From Thermoproteota archaeon (GTDB taxonomy: Archaea > Thermoproteota > Bathyarchaeia > Bathyarchaeales > Bathycorpusculaceae): DNA of 6,819 nucleotides. A model generated the notes under the pieces. It searched no databases. It had not been told where the DNA came from and saw only the letters and a list, made by a program, of their open reading frames with translations. The first letter of the stretch is position 1; each line of letters begins with the position of its first letter. The stretch is from the NCBI GenBank assembly GCA_012511995.1, contig JAAZFA010000443.1, positions 1 through 6,819 on the forward strand. Direction: 5' to 3'. Positions 1 through 6,694 of this stretch are shown piece after piece. A program made the position numbers and the translations under genes.

Positions 1-861
1 AAAAGCAAAGGCCTCAACGTCTGCCTCTTAACCAATGGAGCATTTGTTGATGGCAAAATTTACGATAATTTAGTCAAAAACCAAATCTGGTCTTCAGTTA
101 GCATCGATGGACCTGAAGAAATTAACGATGAACTCAGGGGTGAAGGCAGTTACAAAAAAGCCATTGCCGCCATTGAGAAACTAGCGGAGGGCAAAATCTT
201 AAACGGACTCGCCTGCGCCATCACAACCGTTAACCTAAAGCACCTCGACCATGTCGCTGAATTAGCTGAGAAGTATCATGCGAACTTTGTCTGGTACAAC
301 GCACTTGTCCCAAGCGGCAGGGCAAAAACCAAAATGGAACTCGAACCCTCACCAGAAGAGTACGAGTGGGTCCTCAATCACATCTGGGATATCACCCAAA
401 AGTATCGAAGTAAATTCGAAGTCCATGTCCATTGCCCATTCTTCGCACGGATCGTCAAACAGCGTCTCCCAGAAAAAGAATTCAACAAATGGTACGAGAA
501 AGAGTTCCACGGTAAATGTACTTACTTCGCTTTCGGCGGCTACCTCTCCGTAACCGAAAACGGTGATTTAATCCCCTGCTTCTACACCGACCTAACCCCC
601 AACGAACCCATGATACTAGGCAACATCCGCAACAAACCACTTACACAGGCATGGGAAGAAGTTAAAGCCTCAAAATACTACAACCGCTTCCAAGACCGCG
701 GAATCCTCAAAGGCAAATGCGGCGTCTGTGAATACCTCGATGTCTGCGGAGGCTGCAGAAACCGAGCCTACGCCTACACTGGCGACATTACTGAGGCGGA
801 TCCAGCTTGTGGATACATTCCCAAGAAATGGGCTGAGATGCAGAAAGAACAGAAAAAGTAG
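1..861 (+). CDS. Radical SAM/SPASM domain protein, AhbC/AhbD/NirJ-like (5' truncated by window edge)
   Basis: Open from the first base to a TAG stop; 286 codons of the C-terminal part are visible. The radical SAM barrel is seen in its second half: a TNG strand end (residues 11-13 of the fragment), SIDG (34-37) and an LRG turn (45-47). The N-terminal CX3CX2C cluster that binds SAM lies outside the window, probably about 90-110 residues upstream. A SPASM auxiliary-cluster domain follows: C173, then G188-X4-C193, C240-X2-C243-X5-C249-X2-C252, and C270. The block CGVC...CGGCR with an AYAYTGD stretch after it resembles the haem-branch enzymes AhbC, AhbD and NirJ, which cleave propionate side chains from siroheme or Fe-coproporphyrin. 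This is recognition from memory; SPASM proteins also modify peptides and enzymes, so the substrate is not settled. It should be a cytosolic, oxygen-sensitive enzyme. No small precursor-peptide gene is seen directly downstream. Confidence 0.9.
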   Translation, partial: KSKGLNVCLLTNGAFVDGKIYDNLVKNQIWSSVSIDGPEEINDELRGEGSYKKAIAAIEKLAEGKILNGLACAITTVNLKHLDHVAELAEKYHANFVWYNALVPSGRAKTKMELEPSPEEYEWVLNHIWDITQKYRSKFEVHVHCPFFARIVKQRLPEKEFNKWYEKEFHGKCTYFAFGGYLSVTENGDLIPCFYTDLTPNEPMILGNIRNKPLTQAWEEVKASKYYNRFQDRGILKGKCGVCEYLDVCGGCRNRAYAYTGDITEADPACGYIPKKWAEMQKEQKK

Positions 862-863
862 AT

Positions 864-899
864 CATCCTTTCCCTGTTCTTCTTTAAGTTCATTTTTTG
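864..899 (+). terminator. Pyrimidine/T-rich tract after the SPASM gene
   Basis: Just past the TAG stop the + strand becomes strongly pyrimidine-rich, with several short T runs ending in a run of six T at 893-898. There is no clear hairpin. Oligo-T tracts of this kind terminate archaeal RNA polymerase. The position, between a stop codon and the next gene's promoter, supports separate transcription units. Confidence 0.45.
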
Positions 900-905
900 T
901 CATTT

Positions 906-921
906 AGCAAAAGTATATTTA
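906..921 (+). promoter_or_regulatory. BRE/TATA promoter for a leaderless propeller mRNA
   Basis: A purine-rich BRE-like stretch (GCAAAAG, 907-913) runs straight into a TATA box (TATATTTA, 914-921). The box is centred about 25 bases upstream of the ATG at 942, which is the usual distance from an archaeal TATA box to the transcription start. The transcript would therefore begin at or within a base or two of the ATG, giving a leaderless mRNA. This matches the absence of a Shine-Dalgarno site and argues for 942 rather than the TTG at 897, which would lie upstream of the promoter. Confidence 0.6.
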
Positions 922-941
922 ATGATAAAAAGTCATACAAT

Positions 942-3227
942 ATGGTGGAAAAATTTAACAAGGCAATAACCTGCTTGGCACTCATTCTCATAGTTGTAGT
1001 CTCAGCACCAGTAACTGCTCAGTCTAGTTCAAACAATGAGTGGTCGATGATTCACCGAGACGTCACCCATACGGGCAGCACCGATGCCGTAGCACCGGGG
1101 TCAAGCAACATTCTCTGGAAGTTCAACACTGGTGGTCAAGTCGGTTCCCCAACAGAGGCTAACGGGATTGTGTATGTGGGTTCCTATGACCACAAACTTT
1201 ACGCATTTAACACCCAAAGTGGCGAGCCCATTTGGGTAGCAGAAACTGGCGACATTATAAGCTCGAAACCAGCCATCGCAGAAGGCATAATCTGTATAGG
1301 TTCGGAAGATTACAACCTCTACGCCTTTGACGCAGCAACTGGCACAAAGCTCTGGAGTTTTACCACAGGCTATTATGTTGATTCTGCCCCGGTTATAGTT
1401 GATGAAGTAGTTTATTTTGGATCTGAAGATAGCAAAGTCTACGCTCTCTCACTCTACACAGGCACCTTACTTTGGAGCTACCAAACAGACGGAGCAATAA
1501 TGCTTTCCTCCACCACTGTCAGCGACGGCATGGTCTATGTGGGTTCGTTAGACAACAAACTGTACGCACTTGACGCAATAACAGGCACACTTGTATGGAG
1601 CTACGCTACTGGGGAGGGAATCGTCTCTACCCCAGCTGTTGCTAACGGGATAGTTTATGTTGGTTCCTCAGATGATAACCTTTACGCCATAGATGCAAGC
1701 AATGGCAACCTGAAATGGTGTTACACCACAGGAGACGATGTTTATTCGTCACCCACAGTTTCAGGTGGGTTGGTGGTTTTTGGTTCGCTTGACTGTCAAG
1801 TTTATGCATTAGACGCGGTAACAGGTCGAAAAGCTTGGAGTTATGCAACTCAAGCGGGTGTCGCTTCCTCGCCCAATATAGTTGGCAGTGTTGTTTATAT
1901 TGGCTCCAATGACTTGAGCATTTATGCACTTAACCTGCAAAATGGCGAAAAGTTTTGGAGTTATGCAACTAGTGACCAAGTTATTTCTCGCCCTGAAATT
2001 ACAGACGGTAAAGTGTTTGCGGGGTCTTGGGATGGCAAACTCTATGCATTAAACGCAGCAGATGGCGTGTTATTGTGGAGTTTTGCTACAGGCGGCCAAG
2101 TTGACGCCTCACCAACTATCGCAAATGGGCTGCTGTATGTGGGTTCGCATGATGGCAAAATCCACTGCCTAAACGCCTCTACAGGGATGGTGGGCTACGA
2201 TTGGGAATTGCACAATACGGATGTCTGGAGCTTTGATACGGGTGACATGATTATGTTCTCCTCAGCCGCTGTTTCAGATGGGAAGCTCTACGTAGGTAGT
2301 TATAACGGGAAAGTTTATTCGCTAAATGCGTTAACGGGGGATTACTTGTGGAGTTACCAGACAGAATACGCAATTGTTTCATCGCCAACAGTGGTAAATG
2401 ATGTAGTCTACATTGGATCAGAGGATTATAGCATCTATGCCCTTGATGCTTCCAGCGGTACCTTAGTTTGGAAATACACGACTGGTGACCAAATCACCCT
2501 GTCCTCACCAGCATATTCAGATGGTAAAGTTTTCATAGGCTCTAATGACGGCAACATCTATGCCTTAGATGCCACAAACGGCGATTTAATCTGGCAATAT
2601 ACAACTGGCAACTATGTCGTCGGTTCTCCCTCAATCCAAAATGGGATCCTCTACATAGGCTCATATGACCACAACATTTATGCCCTAAACATAATAAACG
2701 GCAAGCTGATATGGCAATACACCACAGGTGGGGTAGTTTCTGCTACTGCCGCTCTTTCTAACGGAAGAGTCTACATAGGTTCCGCAGACAACAACCTCTA
2801 TGCATTAAACGCCACCAATGGAGAACTTGTCTGGGAGTATACAACTGACGGGGAGGTTGCTTCTTCACCCGCTGTTACCAGTTCAGCAGTTATGTTTGGC
2901 TCTTCTGACGGCAAAGTCTACATGGTGGATGCAGAAAAAGGCACGCTAATATGGAACTACCAAACAGAGGACAAAGTGGTTTCTTCACCAGCCCTCGCAT
3001 ATGACACGCTTTATGTCGGCTCTTACGATCACATGGTTTACGCGTTTGGCTTAGAAATAGAAACTCAACCGCCAACAGCGGAGTGGTCAGTCTGGATTTG
3101 GCTGGTCACCATAGTAATCGTCATCGTTGTAATGATGGCAGTAATTCTGTTGCTAAAATTTTTCAAAGCCCAGAGAGAACACAGAAACTCACACTTTTTA
3201 GTTAGAAAACTACCGGTTCGTTTCTAA
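942..3227 (+). CDS. Secreted, C-terminally membrane-anchored PQQ-like beta-propeller repeat protein
   Basis: The product is 761 residues, taking the ATG at 942; an in-frame TTG at 897 is rejected because it precedes the promoter and would put a polar extension before the signal peptide. Residues 1-26 form a Sec signal peptide: basic start, hydrophobic core about 9-21, likely cleavage at VTA|Q. Residues 57-702 are 16 PQQ-like repeats of about 40 residues, each with a YVGS-like strand, an LYALDA-like strand, a TG turn and a W-[SK]-Y/F-x-TG strand, as in PQQ_2/BamB-type propellers. A hydrophobic helix (about 717-738) is followed by a basic 23-residue tail, so the propellers should face outside with the tail in the cytoplasm. 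Nothing shows that PQQ is bound: there is no vicinal Cys-Cys pair as in quinoprotein dehydrogenases. A scaffold or surface-binding role is likely by inference; the ligand is unknown. Confidence 0.92.
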   Translation: MVEKFNKAITCLALILIVVVSAPVTAQSSSNNEWSMIHRDVTHTGSTDAVAPGSSNILWKFNTGGQVGSPTEANGIVYVGSYDHKLYAFNTQSGEPIWVAETGDIISSKPAIAEGIICIGSEDYNLYAFDAATGTKLWSFTTGYYVDSAPVIVDEVVYFGSEDSKVYALSLYTGTLLWSYQTDGAIMLSSTTVSDGMVYVGSLDNKLYALDAITGTLVWSYATGEGIVSTPAVANGIVYVGSSDDNLYAIDASNGNLKWCYTTGDDVYSSPTVSGGLVVFGSLDCQVYALDAVTGRKAWSYATQAGVASSPNIVGSVVYIGSNDLSIYALNLQNGEKFWSYATSDQVISRPEITDGKVFAGSWDGKLYALNAADGVLLWSFATGGQVDASPTIANGLLYVGSHDGKIHCLNASTGMVGYDWELHNTDVWSFDTGDMIMFSSAAVSDGKLYVGSYNGKVYSLNALTGDYLWSYQTEYAIVSSPTVVNDVVYIGSEDYSIYALDASSGTLVWKYTTGDQITLSSPAYSDGKVFIGSNDGNIYALDATNGDLIWQYTTGNYVVGSPSIQNGILYIGSYDHNIYALNIINGKLIWQYTTGGVVSATAALSNGRVYIGSADNNLYALNATNGELVWEYTTDGEVASSPAVTSSAVMFGSSDGKVYMVDAEKGTLIWNYQTEDKVVSSPALAYDTLYVGSYDHMVYAFGLEIETQPPTAEWSVWIWLVTIVIVIVVMMAVILLLKFFKAQREHRNSHFLVRKLPVRF
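1110..3050 (+). repeat. Sixteen tandem ~120-bp coding repeats (PQQ-like blades)
   Basis: Within the propeller gene a unit of about 120 bases (40 codons) recurs 16 times. The YVGS-type strand begins near 1170 and then recurs near 1290, 1410, 1530, 1650 and so on. Copies are diverged at the DNA level but keep the G-S-x-D/N and Y-A-L-D/N-A cores. Spacing is regular except between the ninth and tenth units, where about 10 extra residues (around 2185-2225) interrupt the array and appear to mark the boundary between two propellers. Confidence 0.85.
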
Positions 3228-3228
3228 T

Positions 3229-3241
3229 GAATACCTTTTTC
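3229..3241 (+). terminator. Short T-rich tract after the propeller gene
   Basis: A run of five T (3236-3240) begins nine bases past the TAA stop, followed by a weak 6-bp inverted repeat (CTGTGT 3241-3246 / ACACAG 3258-3263, 11-base loop). This is compatible with an archaeal oligo-T terminator but short. Confidence 0.3.
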
Positions 3242-3380
3242 TGTGTACACATACCAAACACAGATTTGGCAACTTAGGTTAACTCATTGCACAAGAAGCA
3301 TACGAAGCGCTACTCTAAACCCTAAATACGGCTGTCAACAACGCAATGGTTGATGATAAATATACTCTATTATCTAACTG

Positions 3381-3394
3381 TTTAAAATATTAAA
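3381..3394 (+). promoter_or_regulatory. Candidate TATA region for the B12-radical SAM gene
   Basis: The stretch TTTAAAATATTAAA is the strongest TATA-like element in the 267-base gap before the ATG at 3495. Transcription from it would start near 3411-3415, giving a leader of about 80 bases. A weaker alternative, CTATACTC at 3451-3458, would give a start near 3480 and a very short leader. No Shine-Dalgarno site precedes the ATG, which slightly favours the shorter leader. The sequence alone does not decide between them. Confidence 0.3.
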
Positions 3395-3494
3395 AAACAA
3401 AACTTTCACCTAGAGCTAAAACTTCATAAGTAAAAACAACGACGGTTAAGCTATACTCAACATTACTCATCCAGCATAAGTGTGTGTACATAGC

Positions 3495-4901
3495 ATGACT
3501 GTAAACAGGAAAGTTGCCCTTGTAAATCCACCCCTCCCAGTAGACATTGGTCACCACCCACAGTTTCCACCACTAGGCCTTGCTTACATGGCAGCCGTGC
3601 TGGATCAGAATGGGTTTGAAGTCAGAATTATCGACTGCCCCGTTAACGGCATCACCCACGAACAACTCAAAGCGGAGTTACAGTCGTTTCGACCGACGCT
3701 TATCGGAACAGGCTCCATGACCCCAACTATAGAGTCCGCCTTCAAAGTTGCTCAGGTAGCAAAGGAAGTCTGCCCAAATGCAATCGTTGTCATGGGCGGG
3801 CCACATGCAACATACTGTGACAAGGAAGTCCTCACTAACGACAAATCCGTGGACATAATCGTAAGAGGTGAAGGCGAGAAAACTCTACTGGAACTCGCTA
3901 AACAGTCCGAAACAGGAACCAAGCTTGCTGACATATAAGGCATAACCTTCCGTAAGAACGGTGAAATCATTCAAACCGCCAACCGTCCATTCATCCAAGA
4001 TCTAGACGCACTTCCCTTACCCGGCTACAAATTCTTAAACATCGAAAATTACTTCGTTGCCAAACGCAAACTTCTCCCTGTCATAACCAGTCGCGGCTGT
4101 CCATATGCATGCAGCTTCTGCGTCGCCAGTCAAATGTTTGGTCAAAAATTCCGAGCGCGCAGCCCTAAAAACGTGCTCATGGAACTCGAATGGCTCCAAA
4201 ATGAATACGGAGCTGAAGGTATCGCTTTCCAAGACGACACATTTACCTTTGACCGCAAACGCGTAGTGGAAATCTGCAATGGTATGATTGAACGTAAAAT
4301 GAAGCTACACTGGGGATGTGGAACACGCGCCGACGTGGTTAACAAAGAGACACTTGAGATTATGGCTAAGGCACATTGCGACGAAACAATGTTTGGGGTC
4401 GAATCCGGCTGCGTTAGTATGCGTGCCATCCTCAAAAAAGGTGTGTCTAACGAACAAATCGAAAACGCCATTAAATGGGCTAAAGAGGCAGGTATGTTCG
4501 TTACAGTTTCAGTTATCATTGGGTATCCTGGCGAAACCCGAGACACACTAAAAGAAACGCTGGATTTTGCCGCTAAACTTAAGCCTGATGATGTTTGGCT
4601 CTGCCACGCCACACCCTACCCTGGAACACATCTTCGAGAAATTGTAGTTAAAAAAGGCTGGGCTATGTCTATGGATTGGAAAACCTATAACACCATGAGG
4701 CCCATCTTTGAAGATCCTAACCTCCCTGCAAAGGATATCGCAAAGATGCGTCGACACTTCTACAACAAATTCTACAGCCCCGCCTATATTCTAAGGCAAG
4801 CAAACAAAGGCTACTTAAAAGGTAACCTCTACGGTAAAATCATGACTCGAACCGCCATAAATTATAACCTCTGGCGAGTTATGTCGGCGTTCCGTCGTTA
4901 A
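3495..4901 (+). pseudogene. B12-binding-domain radical SAM protein interrupted by one in-frame TAA
   Basis: Two open stretches, 3495-3935 and 3939-4901, lie in the same frame and together encode one recognisable protein of 468 codons, a usual size for the family. Codon 148 (3936-3938) is TAA. The first part is a Rossmann-like cobalamin-binding domain (about 6-140) with a PPLGLAYMAAVL helix, GTGSMTPT and an MGGPHAT turn followed by VDIIVRGEGE. It lacks a DXHXXG motif, as is common in this enzyme class. After the stop, a conserved linker leads to the radical SAM cluster C202-X3-C206-X2-C209 (CPYACSFC), then a barrel with QDDTF, GVESG and GYPGET. Family members include BchE-type cyclases and methyltransferases acting on unactivated carbons; the substrate here is unknown. 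I start at the ATG at 3495 rather than the GTG at 3480. There is no frameshift or second stop, so the lesion is a single base change: a recent pseudogene, a strain variant or a sequence error. Confidence 0.85.
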
Positions 4902-4909
4902 ATTGTAGC

Positions 4910-4922
4910 TACTTTATTTTTA
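4910..4922 (+). terminator. T-rich tract after the B12-radical SAM gene
   Basis: About ten bases past the TAA stop the sequence runs through TTTATTTTTA (4913-4922) without an evident hairpin. This fits an archaeal oligo-T terminator, though a TATA-like role cannot be excluded. Confidence 0.35.
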
Positions 4923-4944
4923 TGTTGAAGGCAACAAAACCAGT

Positions 4945-4955
4945 AAACTTTATTA
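4945..4955 (+). promoter_or_regulatory. Candidate TATA box for the HemW/HutW-like gene
   Basis: AAACTTTATTA has a BRE-like A-rich left side and a TATA-like core (TTTATTA, 4949-4955). It would place transcription start near 4978, leaving a leader of roughly 20 bases that still includes the Shine-Dalgarno site at 4985-4990. The spacing is consistent, but the core is a weak match. Confidence 0.3.
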
Positions 4956-4984
4956 CGTCACCAACCCGTTTAACGTACAATCAA

Positions 4985-4990
4985 AGAGGA
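4985..4990 (+). promoter_or_regulatory. Shine-Dalgarno-like site supporting the ATG at 4999
   Basis: AGAGGA, with a GAGG core at 4986-4989, ends eight bases before the ATG at 4999. It fixes this start. It also contrasts with the propeller gene, which appears leaderless, so both initiation modes occur in this window, as is common in archaea. Confidence 0.5.
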
Positions 4991-4998
4991 AAATATCG

Positions 4999-6300
4999 AT
5001 GACAAAAACCTCTGCCAATGGCATACAGTCAGAAGTTTATGATACACGGGAAAACTGGCCCCCATATACTTACCGCGACTACCCAGACATCAAAGCGGAA
5101 ACCTATGAATCCTTTATGGAATTCTTGAACACGGAAAACACCTCGGGTAAACTTATGGAGTTGCAACCTTGGGTTTCTGTGTGCGATAGTAGATGTGCAT
5201 TCTGCTACTTCCCAACCACTGCATCCAGTAAAGTTCAAATCGGATCCTACTTAGACCTGCTCAAAAAAGAGTTAGGGATGTATGCAAAAACCAAATATGT
5301 CAAAACTAGCTGCTTTGACGAAATAGTGCTGGGCGGCGGCACCCCAAGCGTATTAGGCGCAGAAGAAATCATCGACTTGATTGATTACTGCAAAGCTAAC
5401 TTTAATACCAGCAAAGAATATTTTGTCAAAGTTACTGGCTCATCCAAAACCTTAGCACTTCCAAAAATCAAAAAACTAGCCGAATATGGCGTCTACCAAA
5501 TGGACATGGGCGCTCAAACTTTTGATGACAAACTACGCAAAGCGCTCTGCTTACCAGACAGTGCTAAAGACGTCGAGGAAGCCATCAAATACGCCCGTAA
5601 ACTCGGATTAGTCGTCTGCGCGGACATCATGTATAACCTCCCAGGTCAAACGATGGAAAGTTGGGAAGCCACAATAAAGAAAACCATTGAACTAGACTCT
5701 GAAGTCGACTGCTACAGTCTGCACGTTGACCCCGGAACCATTCTTGAAAAAATGATTAAAAACGGTCAATCACCTCCACAAGGTGACGCAGAATATGAGA
5801 AGCAAATGTTCATTAAAGCTCACGAAATCCTCACCAAAGCAGGCTACAAAGCCGTCGGCCACGACCGTTACAGTCGAGTTGAGTGGCACATGCGTGAGAA
5901 CTGCCTTAATGGTTGGCCATGGGGAGGTATTCTCACCACGGGTGCGGGTTGCTTTATGGGTTATTTGCAGAGGTTCAGCTACTCCAACCTTGAGGATATC
6001 AATGCTTACATGGAAACTGTGAAGTCTGGTAAACTGCCCATATCCAATTTATCTGAGTCCACCATGGATGACATGATGCGTCGTACTATGTCTAGGCTTT
6101 ACCTCAGGTTGCCAGTTAGCAAAAAAGAGTTTATGGAGAAATTCCAAACTACTCCAGAAAAAGTATTCCCGAAGCAAATCGAGAAACTCAAAACTGAGGG
6201 CTTACTTGAGACTGATGATAATGAGGTCCGCTTGACTAAGAAGGGCGAACTCTGGAAAGGCAACATAGCTTGGGAATTTGCACCTCAAGCAAAAACCTAA
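4999..6300 (+). CDS. HemN-superfamily radical SAM protein, HemW/HutW-like
   Basis: The protein has 433 residues. An N-terminal extension of about 55 residues precedes the [4Fe-4S]/SAM motif C62-X3-C66-X2-C69 (CDSRCAFCYF). Barrel motifs follow in HemN-superfamily order: GGGTP (112-116), VTGSSKTL, MDMGAQTFDDKLRK and DIMYNLPGQT (209-218). The last ~60 residues form a HemN_C-like winged-helix region with an L-T-K-K-G ending. True oxygen-independent coproporphyrinogen dehydrogenase (HemN) has CX3CX2CXC; here the fourth position is F71, as in HemW and HutW-type proteins, so coproporphyrinogen oxidase activity is unlikely. The HNxxYW haem-binding motif of HemW is not recognisable: the matching region (295-310) reads EWHMRENCLNGWPWGG. 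It should be a cytosolic radical SAM enzyme acting on or carrying a tetrapyrrole, but the substrate is unknown. The gene is not overlapped or tightly coupled to its neighbour. Confidence 0.88.
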   Translation: MTKTSANGIQSEVYDTRENWPPYTYRDYPDIKAETYESFMEFLNTENTSGKLMELQPWVSVCDSRCAFCYFPTTASSKVQIGSYLDLLKKELGMYAKTKYVKTSCFDEIVLGGGTPSVLGAEEIIDLIDYCKANFNTSKEYFVKVTGSSKTLALPKIKKLAEYGVYQMDMGAQTFDDKLRKALCLPDSAKDVEEAIKYARKLGLVVCADIMYNLPGQTMESWEATIKKTIELDSEVDCYSLHVDPGTILEKMIKNGQSPPQGDAEYEKQMFIKAHEILTKAGYKAVGHDRYSRVEWHMRENCLNGWPWGGILTTGAGCFMGYLQRFSYSNLEDINAYMETVKSGKLPISNLSESTMDDMMRRTMSRLYLRLPVSKKEFMEKFQTTPEKVFPKQIEKLKTEGLLETDDNEVRLTKKGELWKGNIAWEFAPQAKT

Positions 6301-6301
6301 G

Positions 6302-6321
6302 TTTTCTATTTTTAATTTTGT
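6302..6321 (+). terminator. T-rich terminator after the HemW/HutW-like gene
   Basis: Immediately past the TAA stop comes a T-dominated stretch with runs of four, five and four T. This is the clearest archaeal-style oligo-T terminator in the window and needs no hairpin. Confidence 0.5.
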
Positions 6322-6334
6322 GCATATTTAGCTG

Positions 6335-6353
6335 ATGATGGTTTTCCCATCAT
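6335..6353 (+). terminator. Hairpin with T-rich 3' flank in the convergent spacer
   Basis: A perfect 7-bp inverted repeat (ATGATGG 6335-6341 / CCATCAT 6347-6353) with a five-base loop is followed within ten bases by a T-rich run (TTATTTTTAA, 6361-6370). It could be a back-up terminator for the + strand gene or a stabilising 3' end hairpin. Confidence 0.35.
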
Positions 6354-6630
6354 TTAATCGTTATTTTTAACAAGTATCTGTCAAATTACTCGAGGATGAG
6401 CGATATTTTTGACATATTTATACACAAACACAAGCAAAAGCTAAATATATACTTAATTTTTTTAATATTTACTGAGTTACCTATTATTTTTTTCCATAAA
6501 TCCATAACCAGCATACACCTTTTTAGTTTTCTTTCATCTGTCTAAATACAACAAGACAAACCAAAACCAATTGATACAAAAAATACCCCTAATCAACGCA
6601 AAAAGCCACAACTCAAACAACTTGTATGTA

Positions 6631-6646
6631 ACTTATGGACTTATGG
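6631..6646 (+). repeat. 8-bp perfect tandem duplication (ACTTATGG x2) followed by T8
   Basis: ACTTATGG occurs twice head to tail (6631-6638 and 6639-6646) and leads directly into eight T (6647-6654). It may be replication slippage in an unconstrained spacer; no function is evident. Confidence 0.6.
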
Positions 6647-6654
6647 TTTTTTTT

Positions 6655-6694
6655 AAAAATATGTAGTAAAAGTCAATAAAACAAAGAAGAGAGG
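6655..6694 (-). terminator. Pyrimidine/T-rich tract after the - strand membrane gene
   Basis: Read on the - strand, the sequence just past the stop at 6700 is pyrimidine-rich, with runs CTTCTTTGTTTT and ACTTTTAC and then ATTTTT. This is the same style as the tracts after the + strand genes and is expected at the end of a converging transcript. Confidence 0.35.

Noticed and set aside
278..553. Overlapping + strand open frame (91 codons), rich in serine, within the SPASM gene.
   Set aside because: It is an alternate-frame shadow of a strongly supported coding region, with low-complexity composition.
897..941. TTG start giving 15 more residues on the propeller protein.
   Set aside because: The TATA box lies inside this segment, and the extension would put a polar stretch ahead of a well-formed signal peptide.
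1110..3050. Regular ~120-bp periodicity considered as a CRISPR or satellite array.
   Set aside because: The units are diverged, in frame and encode PQQ-like blades; there are no identical repeats with unique spacers.
3936..3938. Pyrrolysine or selenocysteine insertion at the in-frame stop.
   Set aside because: Pyrrolysine uses TAG and selenocysteine TGA; this codon is TAA, which also ends other genes in the window.
4142..4612. Long antisense open frame (156 codons) opposite the radical SAM barrel of the interrupted gene.
   Set aside because: It lies opposite clearly conserved radical SAM coding sequence and its product has no recognisable features; it is a shadow of the codon pattern.
6333..6356. 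C/D-box small RNA suggested by TGATGA followed by later CTGA.
   Set aside because: The nearest downstream CTGA (6472) is too far away and no C'/D' pair is present; the TGATGA is better explained as one arm of the hairpin.
6396..6545. Small + strand open frame of 49 codons in the convergent spacer, starting MSDIF and rich in I, F, L and K.
   Set aside because: Its composition simply reflects AT-rich spacer DNA, the GAGG before the ATG is too close (one base) to act as a ribosome site, and the frame begins within the presumed terminator region. I cannot support it as a gene.
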